From assembly GCA_013151495.1 (NCBI GenBank), contig JAADIE010000062.1, positions 16,580-50,621 on the forward strand: a stretch of 34,042 nucleotides of DNA, read 5' to 3'. Below the pieces are notes generated by a model, which had not been told where the DNA came from, ran no database searches, and saw only the letters and a list, made by a program, of their open reading frames with translations. The position numbers were made by a program, and so were the translations under genes. This DNA comes from Nitrospirota bacterium (GTDB lineage Bacteria > Nitrospirota > Thermodesulfovibrionia > Thermodesulfovibrionales > JdFR-85). Below, piece after piece: positions 8,869 through 17,849 of this stretch (positions are counted from its first letter, which is position 1; the number at the start of each line of letters is the position of its first letter).

Positions 8869-10278
8869 ATGGACTCTGAACAGAAAAAGCATATCAGTAG
8901 CGAGTTTATAGAAAGCTTAATCCTCTTTTTAAGTGTAATAAAATGGTTCTTTATCGCATCCCTGGTTGGTATTATTGTAGGATTTTCTACAGCCGTATTT
9001 CTCAAATCCCTTGAAATAAGCACGGCCTATACATCGAATTTTCCCTACTATTTTTTAGTGCTTCCTCTGGGACTTTTCCTTAGTAGCTTTATTACAAAGT
9101 ACTTTGCCCGTGACGCCGAGGGCCATGGCACTGAAAAGGTTATAGAAGCTATTCATAAAAAGTCAGGAAAGATAAGTCTTCCCGTGGTACCTGTTAAGTT
9201 CCTGGCAACAGTTATAACGGTAGCAGCTGGTGGCTCAGTAGGCAAGGAAGGGCCGGCTGCTCAGATAGGTGGTGGGCTTGCATCAAAGCTTGCCGATCTA
9301 TTCAGGTTCGAGGCTGAGGATCGGAAGAGACTGGTCATTTGTGGTATCAGTGCTGGTTTTTCTGCAGTCTTTGGTACCCCTATTGCGGGTGCAATATTTG
9401 GTGTAGAGGTCCTGTTTATTGGCAATCTCTTTTATGATGCCCTTTTCCCCTCATTTGTTGCCGGCATGATCGCCTATCATGTTACCACCATGCTGGGTAT
9501 TGAGTATTTTCATCAGCCCCTTGATTTTGCACCTGTATTCAGTGGGCCCTTTATACTTGAGGTGCTCACCATAGGGATATTGCTTGGTCTTGTATCCTTT
9601 GTCTTTATAGAGATGCTTGAGTTTATCGACAGAAAAAGTAAAGCCATACCCTGGTGGAAACCTTTAAAGGGACTCTTTGGTGGTGCCCTGCTGGTGGTCC
9701 TTACTTTTCTGTTTTCTGAAAAATACCTTGGCCTTGGACTTGATACAATTAAAGCAACCCTCCAGGGAGAGATGGTACCCTGGTATATGTTTTTTATCAA
9801 GATGCTTTTTACAGCTATCACCCTTGGCTTTGGTGGAAGTGGTGGAATTGTAACACCCATATTTTTTATAGGTGCCACTGCTGGTAGCTGTTTTGCTACC
9901 CTGCTGGGGCTTGACCGAACCACCTTTGCAGCTATCGGTCTTGTTGGGCTTTTATCCGGAGCTGCCAATACACCTATAGCGGCAAGTATTATGGCAGTGG
10001 AGCTTTTTGGCTCAGAAATCGCCCCCTACGCAGCCATGGTCTGCATAATCAGCTACCTGATAACAGGCCATCGAAGTGTCTATCCAAGTCAGATAATAGC
10101 TCGTACAAAATCACCAACCATTTATATCGAACCTGGTAGAGTGATCGAGGAAATAGAGGGCATTGAGATCAGGCCTCGAAAGAAAACCATATACGCACTC
10201 TTACTCAAATTAGTAAAATATATAAATAGGCTTACAAACAGACTTATCAAGAAGCTACAGGAGAAACTTTCCCGTTGA
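8869..10278 (+). CDS. ClC-family chloride channel or H+/Cl- exchanger
   Basis: A 469-residue polytopic membrane protein of the ClC family. It has the first selectivity motif (GSVGKEGP, residues 122-129), where E127 is the gating glutamate, the helix-N motif GGSGGIVTP, and a final membrane region. A short cytoplasmic tail replaces the CBS domains found in many ClCs. The GKEGP glutamate favours, but does not prove, an exchanger; fluoride-specific CLCF motifs were not obvious. The stop overlaps the TTG start of cbiA (TTGA at 10275-10278), so the two are coupled, although a functional link to cobalamin synthesis is not apparent. Confidence 0.93.
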   Translation: MDSEQKKHISSEFIESLILFLSVIKWFFIASLVGIIVGFSTAVFLKSLEISTAYTSNFPYYFLVLPLGLFLSSFITKYFARDAEGHGTEKVIEAIHKKSGKISLPVVPVKFLATVITVAAGGSVGKEGPAAQIGGGLASKLADLFRFEAEDRKRLVICGISAGFSAVFGTPIAGAIFGVEVLFIGNLFYDALFPSFVAGMIAYHVTTMLGIEYFHQPLDFAPVFSGPFILEVLTIGILLGLVSFVFIEMLEFIDRKSKAIPWWKPLKGLFGGALLVVLTFLFSEKYLGLGLDTIKATLQGEMVPWYMFFIKMLFTAITLGFGGSGGIVTPIFFIGATAGSCFATLLGLDRTTFAAIGLVGLLSGAANTPIAASIMAVELFGSEIAPYAAMVCIISYLITGHRSVYPSQIIARTKSPTIYIEPGRVIEEIEGIEIRPRKKTIYALLLKLVKYINRLTNRLIKKLQEKLSR

Positions 10279-11606
10279 GCAATCATGGTTTTGTTGTTGC
10301 AGCTGTAAACTCAGGTGCTGGTAAAACCACCGTCTCTCTGGGCTTAATGGCCTCCTTTATAAGTACCGGCAAGGTGGTACAACCATACAAGGTTGGCCCC
10401 GACTTTATTGATCCAGGCCTTCATACCCTTTTAACTGGCCGCCCCTCAAGGAACCTTGATCCATGGATGTGTGGAAGGGATTATACCATTGAGACCTTCC
10501 ACAGGGGGATGCAGGATGCCCACATAGCTGTAGTAGAAGGTGTAATGGGGGTGCTGGATGGTGGCATATCCTCAACAGCCTCTGTGGCAAGACTTCTTAA
10601 GTTACCTGTTGTGCTGGTTCTGGATGTCACCAGCATGGCGGAGACGGCCGTGCTTCCGGTAAAGGGCCTTATGGAGATAGATAAGGGCCTGAGAATTGCA
10701 GGTGTAATCCTGAATAAAGTGGCATCAAGGAGACACTTCAGTCTTGTAAAAGAGGCCATCGAAAAACACTGCAGAGTGCCTGTATTTGGCTACCTGCCAA
10801 GAGAAAAAACAATCGAGATGCCCCAAAGACACCTTGGCCTTTATACTGCTGAAGATGGATGGCTAACCAGGAAGTTTATCCAGAGACTGACCGAAGAGTT
10901 TTCAAGACAGATCGACTTAAAGGCACTTCTTAAACATACAGAGATTGAGGTAAAAAGGATAGACAACACTGTTACACCCACTGATAGGGTCTGCCGTATT
11001 GGTATTGCCCGTGACAGTGCCTTCTGTTTTTACTATCCAGACAACCTGGAGATGCTCACGATAAACGGGGCTGAATGTATATACTTCAGCCCCATAAAAG
11101 ACAAACGACCTCCAGAGGTAGATGCACTTTATATTGGAGGGGGATATCCGGAACTCTACGCCAGAGAACTTTCCAACAATCAGGAGATGATAGCCTCGAT
11201 CAGGGATTTTATAAATCGGGGTAGCCCTGTTTATGCTGAATGTGGAGGATTTATGTATCTTACCGAAGGCATTTACCTTGATACTAATGAGTTCTATCCC
11301 ATGGTCGGCGTCTATCCCTTTAGAACAAGATTACTAACAAGACGTGCAAGCCTTGGATACAGAGAAATAAGACTCAAACAGGCCAGCCTGTTTGGCCCGG
11401 AAGGCACCACATTAAGAGGACATGAGTTTCATTACTCAAAAATTGATGAAACAAACTCTGAAGAACCACTCAACATATACGAAGGCGCCAAGGGCTACAG
11501 AATTAAAAATACCCTGGCAAGCTATGTACACCTTCACTTTGCATCCAATCCATCGGCCATAAGAAACTTCATTAATTTTATTAAGGCCCACATCAAAAGC
11601 GCATAA
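10275..11606 (+). CDS. cbiA: Cobyrinate a,c-diamide synthase (CbiA/CobB)
   Basis: A 443-residue ATP- and glutamine-dependent amidotransferase that amidates the a and c side chains of cobyrinic acid in corrin-ring synthesis. The N-terminal dethiobiotin-synthetase-like domain has the P-loop NSGAGKTT (about residues 12-19) and KVGPDFIDPG. The C-terminal class-I-like glutaminase domain has IGGGYPE, the nucleophile cysteine in YAECGGFMYL and the ending GHEFHYS. The start is TTG overlapping the ClC stop, with AGGAG about 11 bases upstream; no closer ATG exists in frame. cbiB, a later step, lies at 27286-28275 on the other strand. Confidence 0.95.
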   Translation: MSNHGFVVAAVNSGAGKTTVSLGLMASFISTGKVVQPYKVGPDFIDPGLHTLLTGRPSRNLDPWMCGRDYTIETFHRGMQDAHIAVVEGVMGVLDGGISSTASVARLLKLPVVLVLDVTSMAETAVLPVKGLMEIDKGLRIAGVILNKVASRRHFSLVKEAIEKHCRVPVFGYLPREKTIEMPQRHLGLYTAEDGWLTRKFIQRLTEEFSRQIDLKALLKHTEIEVKRIDNTVTPTDRVCRIGIARDSAFCFYYPDNLEMLTINGAECIYFSPIKDKRPPEVDALYIGGGYPELYARELSNNQEMIASIRDFINRGSPVYAECGGFMYLTEGIYLDTNEFYPMVGVYPFRTRLLTRRASLGYREIRLKQASLFGPEGTTLRGHEFHYSKIDETNSEEPLNIYEGAKGYRIKNTLASYVHLHFASNPSAIRNFINFIKAHIKSA

Positions 11607-11629
11607 TTAAAGGATGTTTCTGGTGTTTC

Positions 11630-11673
11630 TTGACAAATAGCAGTTTTTTTGTTATGTTAGTAAGTACTAACAT
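11630..11673 (+). promoter_or_regulatory. Exporter operon promoter with overlapping palindromic operator
   Basis: TTGACA (11630-11635), 17-nt spacer, TATGTT (11653-11658). A perfect inverted repeat, ATGTTAGTA - AG - TACTAACAT (11654-11673), covers the -10 box and the start site, as expected for a repressor operator. The ribosome site AGGAG (11686-11690) is seven bases before the tolC ATG. Confidence 0.75.
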
Positions 11674-11697
11674 TAATAAATCATCAGGAGTGAGGCC

Positions 11698-13029
11698 ATG
11701 AGAAAGGGATTAATTATAACGGTTTTAATGCTTTTTATAATAAGCCTTTCAGGTATAGATGCAAGGGGGCTTACACTTTCGGAGGGGCTGAAAAAACTAA
11801 GTCTTCGTGCCAGAGAGCTATCCATTGCCCAACGAAACATCGAGATGGCCAGCCAGGACATTAACATTGCAAACTCCTACCGACTGCCACAGATTGAACT
11901 CTACGGTTATCAAACTTGGCTCAGGTACCAGCCCGAGGCAGCCCTTGGCCTGTTCGGCCCTGTTCCTCTTTCCGAGAAGGATTATCTGACTTATGGATTC
12001 AGAATAAACCAGCTTCTTTATGACTTTGGTAAAACAGGCTCTCTTGTAGATGCCTCTAAAGAGGCCTTAAAGGCCGCTAAACTAAAGAGGCAAAGATTGA
12101 TGAATCTTCTTTCTATCAGGTTTATAAATGCCTATTTTGACCTGCTTGAGGCCCAGAGGCTTATACAGGTGTCTGACAAAAAGATCCAGGCTCTTGAGGC
12201 ACATTACAGGAATGCAAAGGCCCTGTTCGATGCAGGTGTGGTTGTAAAAAATGATCTACTTCAGACAGAGGTAATGCTTGCCGATGCCAGACAGAAACAC
12301 ATAGAACTCCTTAATCTCAAAAAGATCAGGATATCTGTAATAAACAATATGCTCTCTGAAAATCTAAATACCAATGTAATACCTGAAGAGCCGGTACTCA
12401 CTGAGTCCTTTAAAGATATTACATTACAGCAGGCCTGGCAGGAGGCCATAAAAAACAGGCCAGAGCTAAAGATTGTTGATGCAGAAATAAAGGCCCTCAG
12501 GCAAAAACTTGCCTCTAAAAAGGCCGAGTACTACCCAACTCTCTATGCCTCGGGTGGATATGAATATCAAAAAAACAGATACATGGTGCATGATGACAAC
12601 TGGATGGCTGTACTGGGGCTTAAGATGGAGCTTTTCTCGGGAGGCCGCACAAGGGCTGAATTAAAAAGGATTAAACATCAACTTGAGGCCCTTGAGATAA
12701 ATAAACAGAAGATAGCCGATTCCATAAGACTTGAGGTAAAAAGTGCCTACCTCAGCCTCGAAAGTGCAAGAGAAAGGGTTCAGGTAACCCGGAAGGCAAT
12801 ACAGCAGGCAGAGGAAAATCTTCGTCTGCAGGAACTGAGATACAAAGAGGCTGTTGGTACAGCCACAGAGGTAACCGATGCGATAGCACTGCTTAGTGCC
12901 TCAAAAAACAACTACTATCGTGCCCTGTATGCCTTAAAAAAGGCTGAGGCTCAGCTTCTGTATGCAATGGGTATCGACCTTCTAAGCGCCTACACCAGCA
13001 CAGAGAAGGTGAAAAATGAGCATGAATAA
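11698..13029 (+). CDS. TolC-family outer membrane efflux protein
   Basis: A 443-residue protein with an N-terminal signal sequence (about residues 1-22, cut near GIDARG) and two tandem outer-membrane-efflux-protein halves rich in long coiled-coil helices. The family forms a trimeric channel-tunnel across the outer membrane and periplasm. It is the first gene of a tolC-hlyD-MFS operon; its 3' end overlaps the hlyD start by 14 bp. It is controlled from the promoter and palindromic operator at 11630-11673, probably by the TetR regulator at 15752 or a relative. The substrate is unknown, most likely toxic compounds. Confidence 0.93.
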   Translation: MRKGLIITVLMLFIISLSGIDARGLTLSEGLKKLSLRARELSIAQRNIEMASQDINIANSYRLPQIELYGYQTWLRYQPEAALGLFGPVPLSEKDYLTYGFRINQLLYDFGKTGSLVDASKEALKAAKLKRQRLMNLLSIRFINAYFDLLEAQRLIQVSDKKIQALEAHYRNAKALFDAGVVVKNDLLQTEVMLADARQKHIELLNLKKIRISVINNMLSENLNTNVIPEEPVLTESFKDITLQQAWQEAIKNRPELKIVDAEIKALRQKLASKKAEYYPTLYASGGYEYQKNRYMVHDDNWMAVLGLKMELFSGGRTRAELKRIKHQLEALEINKQKIADSIRLEVKSAYLSLESARERVQVTRKAIQQAEENLRLQELRYKEAVGTATEVTDAIALLSASKNNYYRALYALKKAEAQLLYAMGIDLLSAYTSTEKVKNEHE

Positions 13030-14170
13030 AAAGAGGATTGCCTTTACTGTATTTGCCCTGGTATTAGTGGTTGCTGCTGTGGTCGGCTTTTTTTATGTGC
13101 AGTATAAAAAGACCCATATAAGTACCGATGATGCCTTTATAGAGGGCACAGTCTATACCGTATCTGCCCGGGTTAATGGTACAGTTGAGCAGGTGCTTGT
13201 GGATGACAATCAGTTTGTAAAAAAGGGCCAACTACTTGTTGTCCTCGACAGAGAGCCCTTTGATAAAAAGCTCAAACAGGCCCTGGCAATGGAAGAGGCT
13301 GAAAAACAAAGACTTAAAGAGATAGAGGCAGCGCTCCTTGCTCAGAAGAGAAAAATACAGGCCAGAGAGGCTGAACTAAACAGAAGACTGACCGAGAGGA
13401 AAGAGCTAAAGGCCCTTGTTAAGGCAAGAACTGCTGAGCTAAAAGCAAAGGAGGCCCGGTTTGAACAGGCAAAGCTGGACCTGCAGAGGGCAGAAAATCT
13501 TTATAAAAAAGGTGTCATACCTAAACAGAAATATGATCGGGCACTAACCCTGTACCAGACTGCACTTGCAGCCACAGAGGCATCAGGGGAACTTAAAAGG
13601 CAGGCAGAGCTAAAACTTAAAGGTTTTGAAAAGGTTATTGCCCAGACTAAAGCAGCCCTTAAAGCAGAACAGGCGGCATACAAACGCATCCAGGCATCCA
13701 TAAAGGCCCAGAAAGGACTTATCAAAAGGGCCCACGCCGTGGTTGAAGAGGCCAGGCTTATGCTTTCATACACCCGGGTATATGCACCTTCGGATGGTTA
13801 TGTTACAAAAAAGGCCGTTCACAGGGGAGAACAGATTAAGGCAGGGCAGCCTCTTTTAGCTGTTGTTCCACTTGATGGTGTTTATGTGGTGGCCAATTAT
13901 AAAGAGACAAAGATCGAAAGCATTAAAAAGGGTATGAAGGTAAAAATAAAAGTGGATGCCTATCCTGACCTCACTCTATGGGGCAGGGTTGATAGCCTGA
14001 TGGCCGGCACAGGTGCCACCTTTACCCTGTTTCCTCCAGAAAATGCCACCGGCAACTATGTGAAGGTGGTACAAAGAATACCAGTTAAGATAGTTATAAC
14101 CGAAGGGCTGAGTGATAAATACCCCCTCAGGATAGGAATGTCTGTAGTACCAACTGTGCTTGTGAGGTAA
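13016..14170 (+). CDS. HlyD/EmrA-family membrane fusion protein
   Basis: A 384-residue periplasmic adaptor with one N-terminal membrane helix (about residues 8-26). A biotinyl-lipoyl-like half (VSARVNGTVEQVLVDDNQFVKKG) leads into a long coiled coil (about 80-235). The second lipoyl half (TRVYAPSDGYVTKK) and a beta-barrel domain follow. The STDDAFIEG segment after the anchor is typical of EmrA-type adaptors that pair with 14-helix MFS pumps, and such a pump follows. ATG 13016 has GAAGG at a good distance; ATG 13022 is an alternative. It overlaps the tolC end. Confidence 0.93.
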   Translation: MSMNKKRIAFTVFALVLVVAAVVGFFYVQYKKTHISTDDAFIEGTVYTVSARVNGTVEQVLVDDNQFVKKGQLLVVLDREPFDKKLKQALAMEEAEKQRLKEIEAALLAQKRKIQAREAELNRRLTERKELKALVKARTAELKAKEARFEQAKLDLQRAENLYKKGVIPKQKYDRALTLYQTALAATEASGELKRQAELKLKGFEKVIAQTKAALKAEQAAYKRIQASIKAQKGLIKRAHAVVEEARLMLSYTRVYAPSDGYVTKKAVHRGEQIKAGQPLLAVVPLDGVYVVANYKETKIESIKKGMKVKIKVDAYPDLTLWGRVDSLMAGTGATFTLFPPENATGNYVKVVQRIPVKIVITEGLSDKYPLRIGMSVVPTVLVR

Positions 14171-14177
14171 CAGGAGG

Positions 14178-15698
14178 ATGTATAAGTTCTTGATTGCCAT
14201 AACGGTTATGCTTCCAACACTGATCGAGATTATAGATACCTCTGTGGTCAATGTCTCACTCGATCACATAAGGGGTTCCATGTCTGCTGGAATAGATGAG
14301 GCCACATGGGCAATAACCGCCTATCTGGTCTCAAATGCAATAGTGATTCCAATTACAGGGTGGTTAAGCAGACTGATGGGTAGAAAAAACCTTCTGATCA
14401 CCTCTATTACCATGTTTACAGTAAGTTCCTTTTTGTGTGGTTCGGCCTGGAGCCTGCGCAGTCTTATATTCTTCAGGATAATACAGGGTATTGGCGGTGG
14501 TGCACTTCAGCCTCTTTCACAGGCTATACTGCTTGAGGTATTTCCACCTACCCAGCACGGCCTTGCCATGGCGATATTCGGTGTAGGTATTATGTTTGGC
14601 CCGGTTGTGGGCCCATTGCTTGGTGGCTGGATTACCGACAACTGGTCGTGGCGGTGGATTTTTTATATAAATGTGCCAATAGGCATTCTTTCAGTACTTC
14701 TTACATTATTACTTATTGAAGACCCACCATATATGAAAAGAATCAGGCAAAAAATAGATTTTATTGGCCTTTCCATGCTTGCCCTGGGGCTTGGAAGCCT
14801 TCAGTTTGTGCTTGACAAAGGCCAGAGGGAAGACTGGTTTTCATCACCTGTTATCGTGACATTCAGCATAATCACAGTTGTCGCCCTGAGCTTTTTTGTC
14901 CTCTGGGAGCTTTTCTCGGAAAGGCCGATCATAGACCTTAAGTTATTCAAGGACAGAACCTTTACCACCGGAAACATACTTATGTTCTTTGCCTTTTTTA
15001 ATCTATTTGGAAGCATAGTGCTACTGCCGATCTTTTTACAAAAGATGATGGGCTACACTGCATGGCTTGCAGGTGTAGTATTAGGCCCGGGTGGTGTGGC
15101 AACCATGCTGGCCCTTCCCATTGCAGGGGCCCTCATACACAGAACAGATCCCAGGAGGGTCCTGGTATTTGGTATCCTTGTAAGTGCCCTTTCTACTTAT
15201 ATGATGTCTCACTTTAATCTGCAGACAGACTTCTGGAGCTTTGTCTGGCCCAGGGTAGTGCTTGGCATTGGTATGGGCTTTTTGTTTATACCCCTTACCA
15301 CCATGACCCTTTCACATATCCCCAAAGAAAAGATGACCGAGGCCACTGCCATGTATAACCTTCTGAGAAACATAGGTGGTAGTGTAGGTGTTGCCTATGT
15401 AACAACCATGCTTTCAAGAAGGGCCCAGTTTCATCAGTTCAGACTTGTGGAAAACCTCACTCCCTATGATACTAACTACTTTATTGCAAAAGGCCGCATC
15501 GCAGAAATACTATCCTATAAAGGAATAGAAAACATTCCACCAGATGCACTAATTTATAATGAATTGTTAAGACAATCGAGTCTGATGGCCTTTACAGATG
15601 CCTTCTACCTGCTTGCAGTGCTGATGATAATGGTTCTTCCAATGGTACTGATAATGAAACGGCCTGCAAATATTTCCACAAACATACCAACTCATTAA
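14178..15698 (+). CDS. DHA2-family MFS drug exporter (EmrB/QacA type)
   Basis: A 506-residue transporter with about 14 membrane helices. Helix 1 contains the DHA2 signature (EIIDTSVVNVSL), loop 2-3 has the MFS motif A (GWLSRLMGRKNLL), and GVGIMFGPVVGPLLGG is the antiporter motif C. It should export hydrophobic compounds in exchange for protons through the HlyD and TolC partners. The annotated ATG abuts AGGAGG with no spacer; an in-frame TTG at 14190, 12 bases after that site, could be the real start and would shorten the protein by four residues. It is the last gene of the exporter operon. Confidence 0.93.
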   Translation: MYKFLIAITVMLPTLIEIIDTSVVNVSLDHIRGSMSAGIDEATWAITAYLVSNAIVIPITGWLSRLMGRKNLLITSITMFTVSSFLCGSAWSLRSLIFFRIIQGIGGGALQPLSQAILLEVFPPTQHGLAMAIFGVGIMFGPVVGPLLGGWITDNWSWRWIFYINVPIGILSVLLTLLLIEDPPYMKRIRQKIDFIGLSMLALGLGSLQFVLDKGQREDWFSSPVIVTFSIITVVALSFFVLWELFSERPIIDLKLFKDRTFTTGNILMFFAFFNLFGSIVLLPIFLQKMMGYTAWLAGVVLGPGGVATMLALPIAGALIHRTDPRRVLVFGILVSALSTYMMSHFNLQTDFWSFVWPRVVLGIGMGFLFIPLTTMTLSHIPKEKMTEATAMYNLLRNIGGSVGVAYVTTMLSRRAQFHQFRLVENLTPYDTNYFIAKGRIAEILSYKGIENIPPDALIYNELLRQSSLMAFTDAFYLLAVLMIMVLPMVLIMKRPANISTNIPTH

Positions 15699-15714
15699 AC
15701 TTTCAAGCATTTTT

Positions 15715-15744
15715 TTGACATATCGACTGGTCAGTCGATATAAT
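15715..15744 (+). promoter_or_regulatory. tetR promoter with overlapping 22-bp palindromic operator
   Basis: A perfect TTGACA (15715-15720), 18-nt spacer and perfect TATAAT (15739-15744). Between and across them lies the perfect inverted repeat ATATCGACTG - GT - CAGTCGATAT (15720-15741). A repressor bound here would block RNA polymerase, a classic autoregulation layout. ATG 15752 is 7 nt after the -10 box, so the transcript is probably leaderless. Confidence 0.85.
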
Positions 15745-15751
15745 ATCTCAC

Positions 15752-16318
15752 ATGAAAACAGCATCAGGAAAAAGAAATATAATACTTAATACAGCCATGA
15801 ATCTCTTTTCAAAAAGGCCCTATCACCGGGTCTCCATGGACGAGATTGCCCAGAAGGCCAAGGTTGCCAAGGGCACGCTTTATTATCATTTTAAATCCAA
15901 AGAGGCCCTTTATGCTGCCCTGCTTCATGAGGGCCTCGATATTATGATCCTGAGGCTTAATGAAAGGTTCAAAAGGGATGACCCTCTTGAAAACCTCAAG
16001 CTCTTTATCCATGAACTTGTAAACTTCTTCAATGAAAAGAGGACCTTCTTTCTTGTGCTCCAGCAGGAAGAGGGAAAGCTCTTCAACAAAAGACTGAGCA
16101 ACTGTTACAAGAAGATCTGTACCGTTAAAGACCTGCTTGAGTCATTACTAAAAGAGGCTGTCAATCGCGGACAGATAAGGCCTGATCTTAACACAAAGGT
16201 TCTTTCAGAGATAATCATGGGTATGATAAAGGAACCCGTTCTTAAAGGAAAGATCAGCCCTGAAGTGCATATTAACACTATTTTTGCGGTTCTTGAAGGG
16301 GGGATAATAAAAGCCTGA
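15752..16318 (+). CDS. TetR/AcrR-family transcriptional regulator
   Basis: A 188-residue regulator. The N-terminal helix-turn-helix spans about residues 23-52 (VSMDEIAQKAKVAKGTLYYHF), followed by an all-helical ligand-binding and dimerisation domain without strong similarity to a known sensor. It directly follows the exporter genes and has its own promoter with a perfect palindrome, so it most likely represses itself and the exporter operon. However, the palindromes at the two promoters differ, so whether one protein binds both is open. It ends 14 bp before the epimerase gene, whose operon it may share. Confidence 0.93.
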   Translation: MKTASGKRNIILNTAMNLFSKRPYHRVSMDEIAQKAKVAKGTLYYHFKSKEALYAALLHEGLDIMILRLNERFKRDDPLENLKLFIHELVNFFNEKRTFFLVLQQEEGKLFNKRLSNCYKKICTVKDLLESLLKEAVNRGQIRPDLNTKVLSEIIMGMIKEPVLKGKISPEVHINTIFAVLEGGIIKA

Positions 16319-16332
16319 AGGAGACACTCTGA

Positions 16333-17289
16333 ATGAAGATACTGGTAACTGGAGGGGCAGGGTTTATAGGCTCCCATGTGGTTGATGGTTATATTGAGGC
16401 AGGACATGAGGTAGTGGTGGTTGACAATCTCTTTACCGGCAAACCAGAAAATATCAACCCAAAGGCGCGGTTTTATCTGGCCGATGTCAGAGATGAGGTT
16501 ATAGCCAAGATATTTGAGATAGAACGGCCTGATGTGGTTAATCACCATGCAGCTCAGATGTCGGTACCCGATTCGGTCAGAAATCCAGAGTTTGATGCTG
16601 ATGTCAATATAATGGGTATTCTGAATCTCCTGCAAAACTCCGTTAAATATGGTGTAAAAAAATTCATCTTTATATCCACTGGTGGAGCAATCTATGGCGA
16701 GGCAGACACCATACCAACCGACGAACAGACAGAACCAAAACCCCTTTCACCCTATGCCATAACAAAGTTTGCCTCCGAAAACTATCTGCGTTTTTACCAG
16801 GCAGAGTACGGACTCAACTTTACCGTGCTCAGGTATGCTAACATCTATGGGCCAAGACAGGTACCCCATGCTGAGGCCGGCGTGGTGGCCATATTCATGA
16901 GCACATTAAAGAAAGGCCAGGTCCCTACTATTTTTCACTACCCAGAGGAGTCCGATGGCATGACCAGGGACTACTGTTTTGTTTACGATGTGGTAAGGGC
17001 AAACCTGCTTGCCCTTGACAGGGCTAACGGTGAAACTGTTAATATTGGCACCTCGGTGGAGACTACTACCGGAGAGCTATACAGGCAGATTTTAAAAGAG
17101 ATAAGAAAGCATGGCTACTGTAAAGACAGCCGTTTTGACAACCCAAACAAAGGGCCTGCCAGGCCTGGTGACTTAAGAAGAAGCGCCCTTTCAAATAAAA
17201 AGGCAAAGGAGATACTGGGCTGGGAGCCCAGGTACAGTCTGGAGATGGGTATTGCAGAAACTGTAAAAACAGAGGTGCTTGACAGGTGA
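16333..17289 (+). CDS. NAD-dependent sugar epimerase (UDP-glucose 4-epimerase type)
   Basis: A 318-residue extended short-chain dehydrogenase. The nucleotide loop GGAGFIGSH is at residues 7-15, D31 and N32 follow in VVDNLFTG, the catalytic S/T lies in FISTGGAIYG, and the YxxxK pair is YAITK. RYANIYGPRQ and the C-terminal region are typical of UDP-sugar 4-epimerases and their relatives. It probably supplies galactose-type or other activated sugars for surface polysaccharide. A good ribosome site (GAAGGAG) precedes the ATG. It is the head of a run with pyrE, a PHP gene and a TPR gene. Exact substrate specificity cannot be read from sequence. Confidence 0.9.
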   Translation: MKILVTGGAGFIGSHVVDGYIEAGHEVVVVDNLFTGKPENINPKARFYLADVRDEVIAKIFEIERPDVVNHHAAQMSVPDSVRNPEFDADVNIMGILNLLQNSVKYGVKKFIFISTGGAIYGEADTIPTDEQTEPKPLSPYAITKFASENYLRFYQAEYGLNFTVLRYANIYGPRQVPHAEAGVVAIFMSTLKKGQVPTIFHYPEESDGMTRDYCFVYDVVRANLLALDRANGETVNIGTSVETTTGELYRQILKEIRKHGYCKDSRFDNPNKGPARPGDLRRSALSNKKAKEILGWEPRYSLEMGIAETVKTEVLDR

Positions 17290-17849
17290 TGGAGGATCGC
17301 GAAAGGCTCAGATTGTTGATAAAGGAGAAGGCTTTCAAAATAACTCCAGAGCCCAGCTTCAGGCTATCCTCTGGAAAACTAAGCCGCTATTATTTCAACC
17401 TCAAGCTTGTCAACTATTCACCAGAGGGCCAGTACCTGGTGGGCAAAATAGTATACGAAAAGATAAAGGAACTTGGCCTGAGCCCCAAGGGCATTGGTGG
17501 GCTTACCCTTGGTGCAGACCCTATAGCTACAGCAGTAGCCAGATACTCCTACGATGTAAAGGACCCTATTGAGGCCTTTGTGATAAGGAAAGAACCAAAG
17601 GGGTATGGTAGTCAAAAACAGCTTGAGGGTAACATCAAAGCCGGAGACAAGGTAGTAATAATCGATGATGTGGTTACCACCGGTGGATCAACCATCAAGG
17701 CTATCGAGGCTGCCCAGCGGGAGGGTCTGGATATAATTGCAGTAATGGCAATAATAGACAGATGCGAAGAAAATGGACGGGAAAACATAATGGCCAAGGG
17801 TTATCCCTTCTACAGTATCTTTACGATAAAGGATTTTCTGGATGATTGA
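17289..17849 (+). CDS. pyrE: Orotate phosphoribosyltransferase
   Basis: A 186-residue type I phosphoribosyltransferase that joins orotate to PRPP to form OMP in pyrimidine synthesis. The PRPP-binding motif is VVIIDDVVTTGGST, preceded by the flexible-loop segment FVIRKEPKGYG and the N-terminal YYFNLK. The length matches PyrE. The ATG at 17289 shares its A with the previous stop (TGATG); a GTG directly in front (17286) would add one residue. It overlaps the PHP gene by 8 bp. Confidence 0.95.
   Translation: MEDRERLRLLIKEKAFKITPEPSFRLSSGKLSRYYFNLKLVNYSPEGQYLVGKIVYEKIKELGLSPKGIGGLTLGADPIATAVARYSYDVKDPIEAFVIRKEPKGYGSQKQLEGNIKAGDKVVIIDDVVTTGGSTIKAIEAAQREGLDIIAVMAIIDRCEENGRENIMAKGYPFYSIFTIKDFLDD

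Noticed and set aside
9513-9968. Long antisense frames, for example opposite the ClC gene, the fusion gene (4889-5221) and trpB (8280-8672)
   Set aside because: They lie fully inside well-supported genes and encode low-complexity or codon-shadow protein without domains or ribosome sites.
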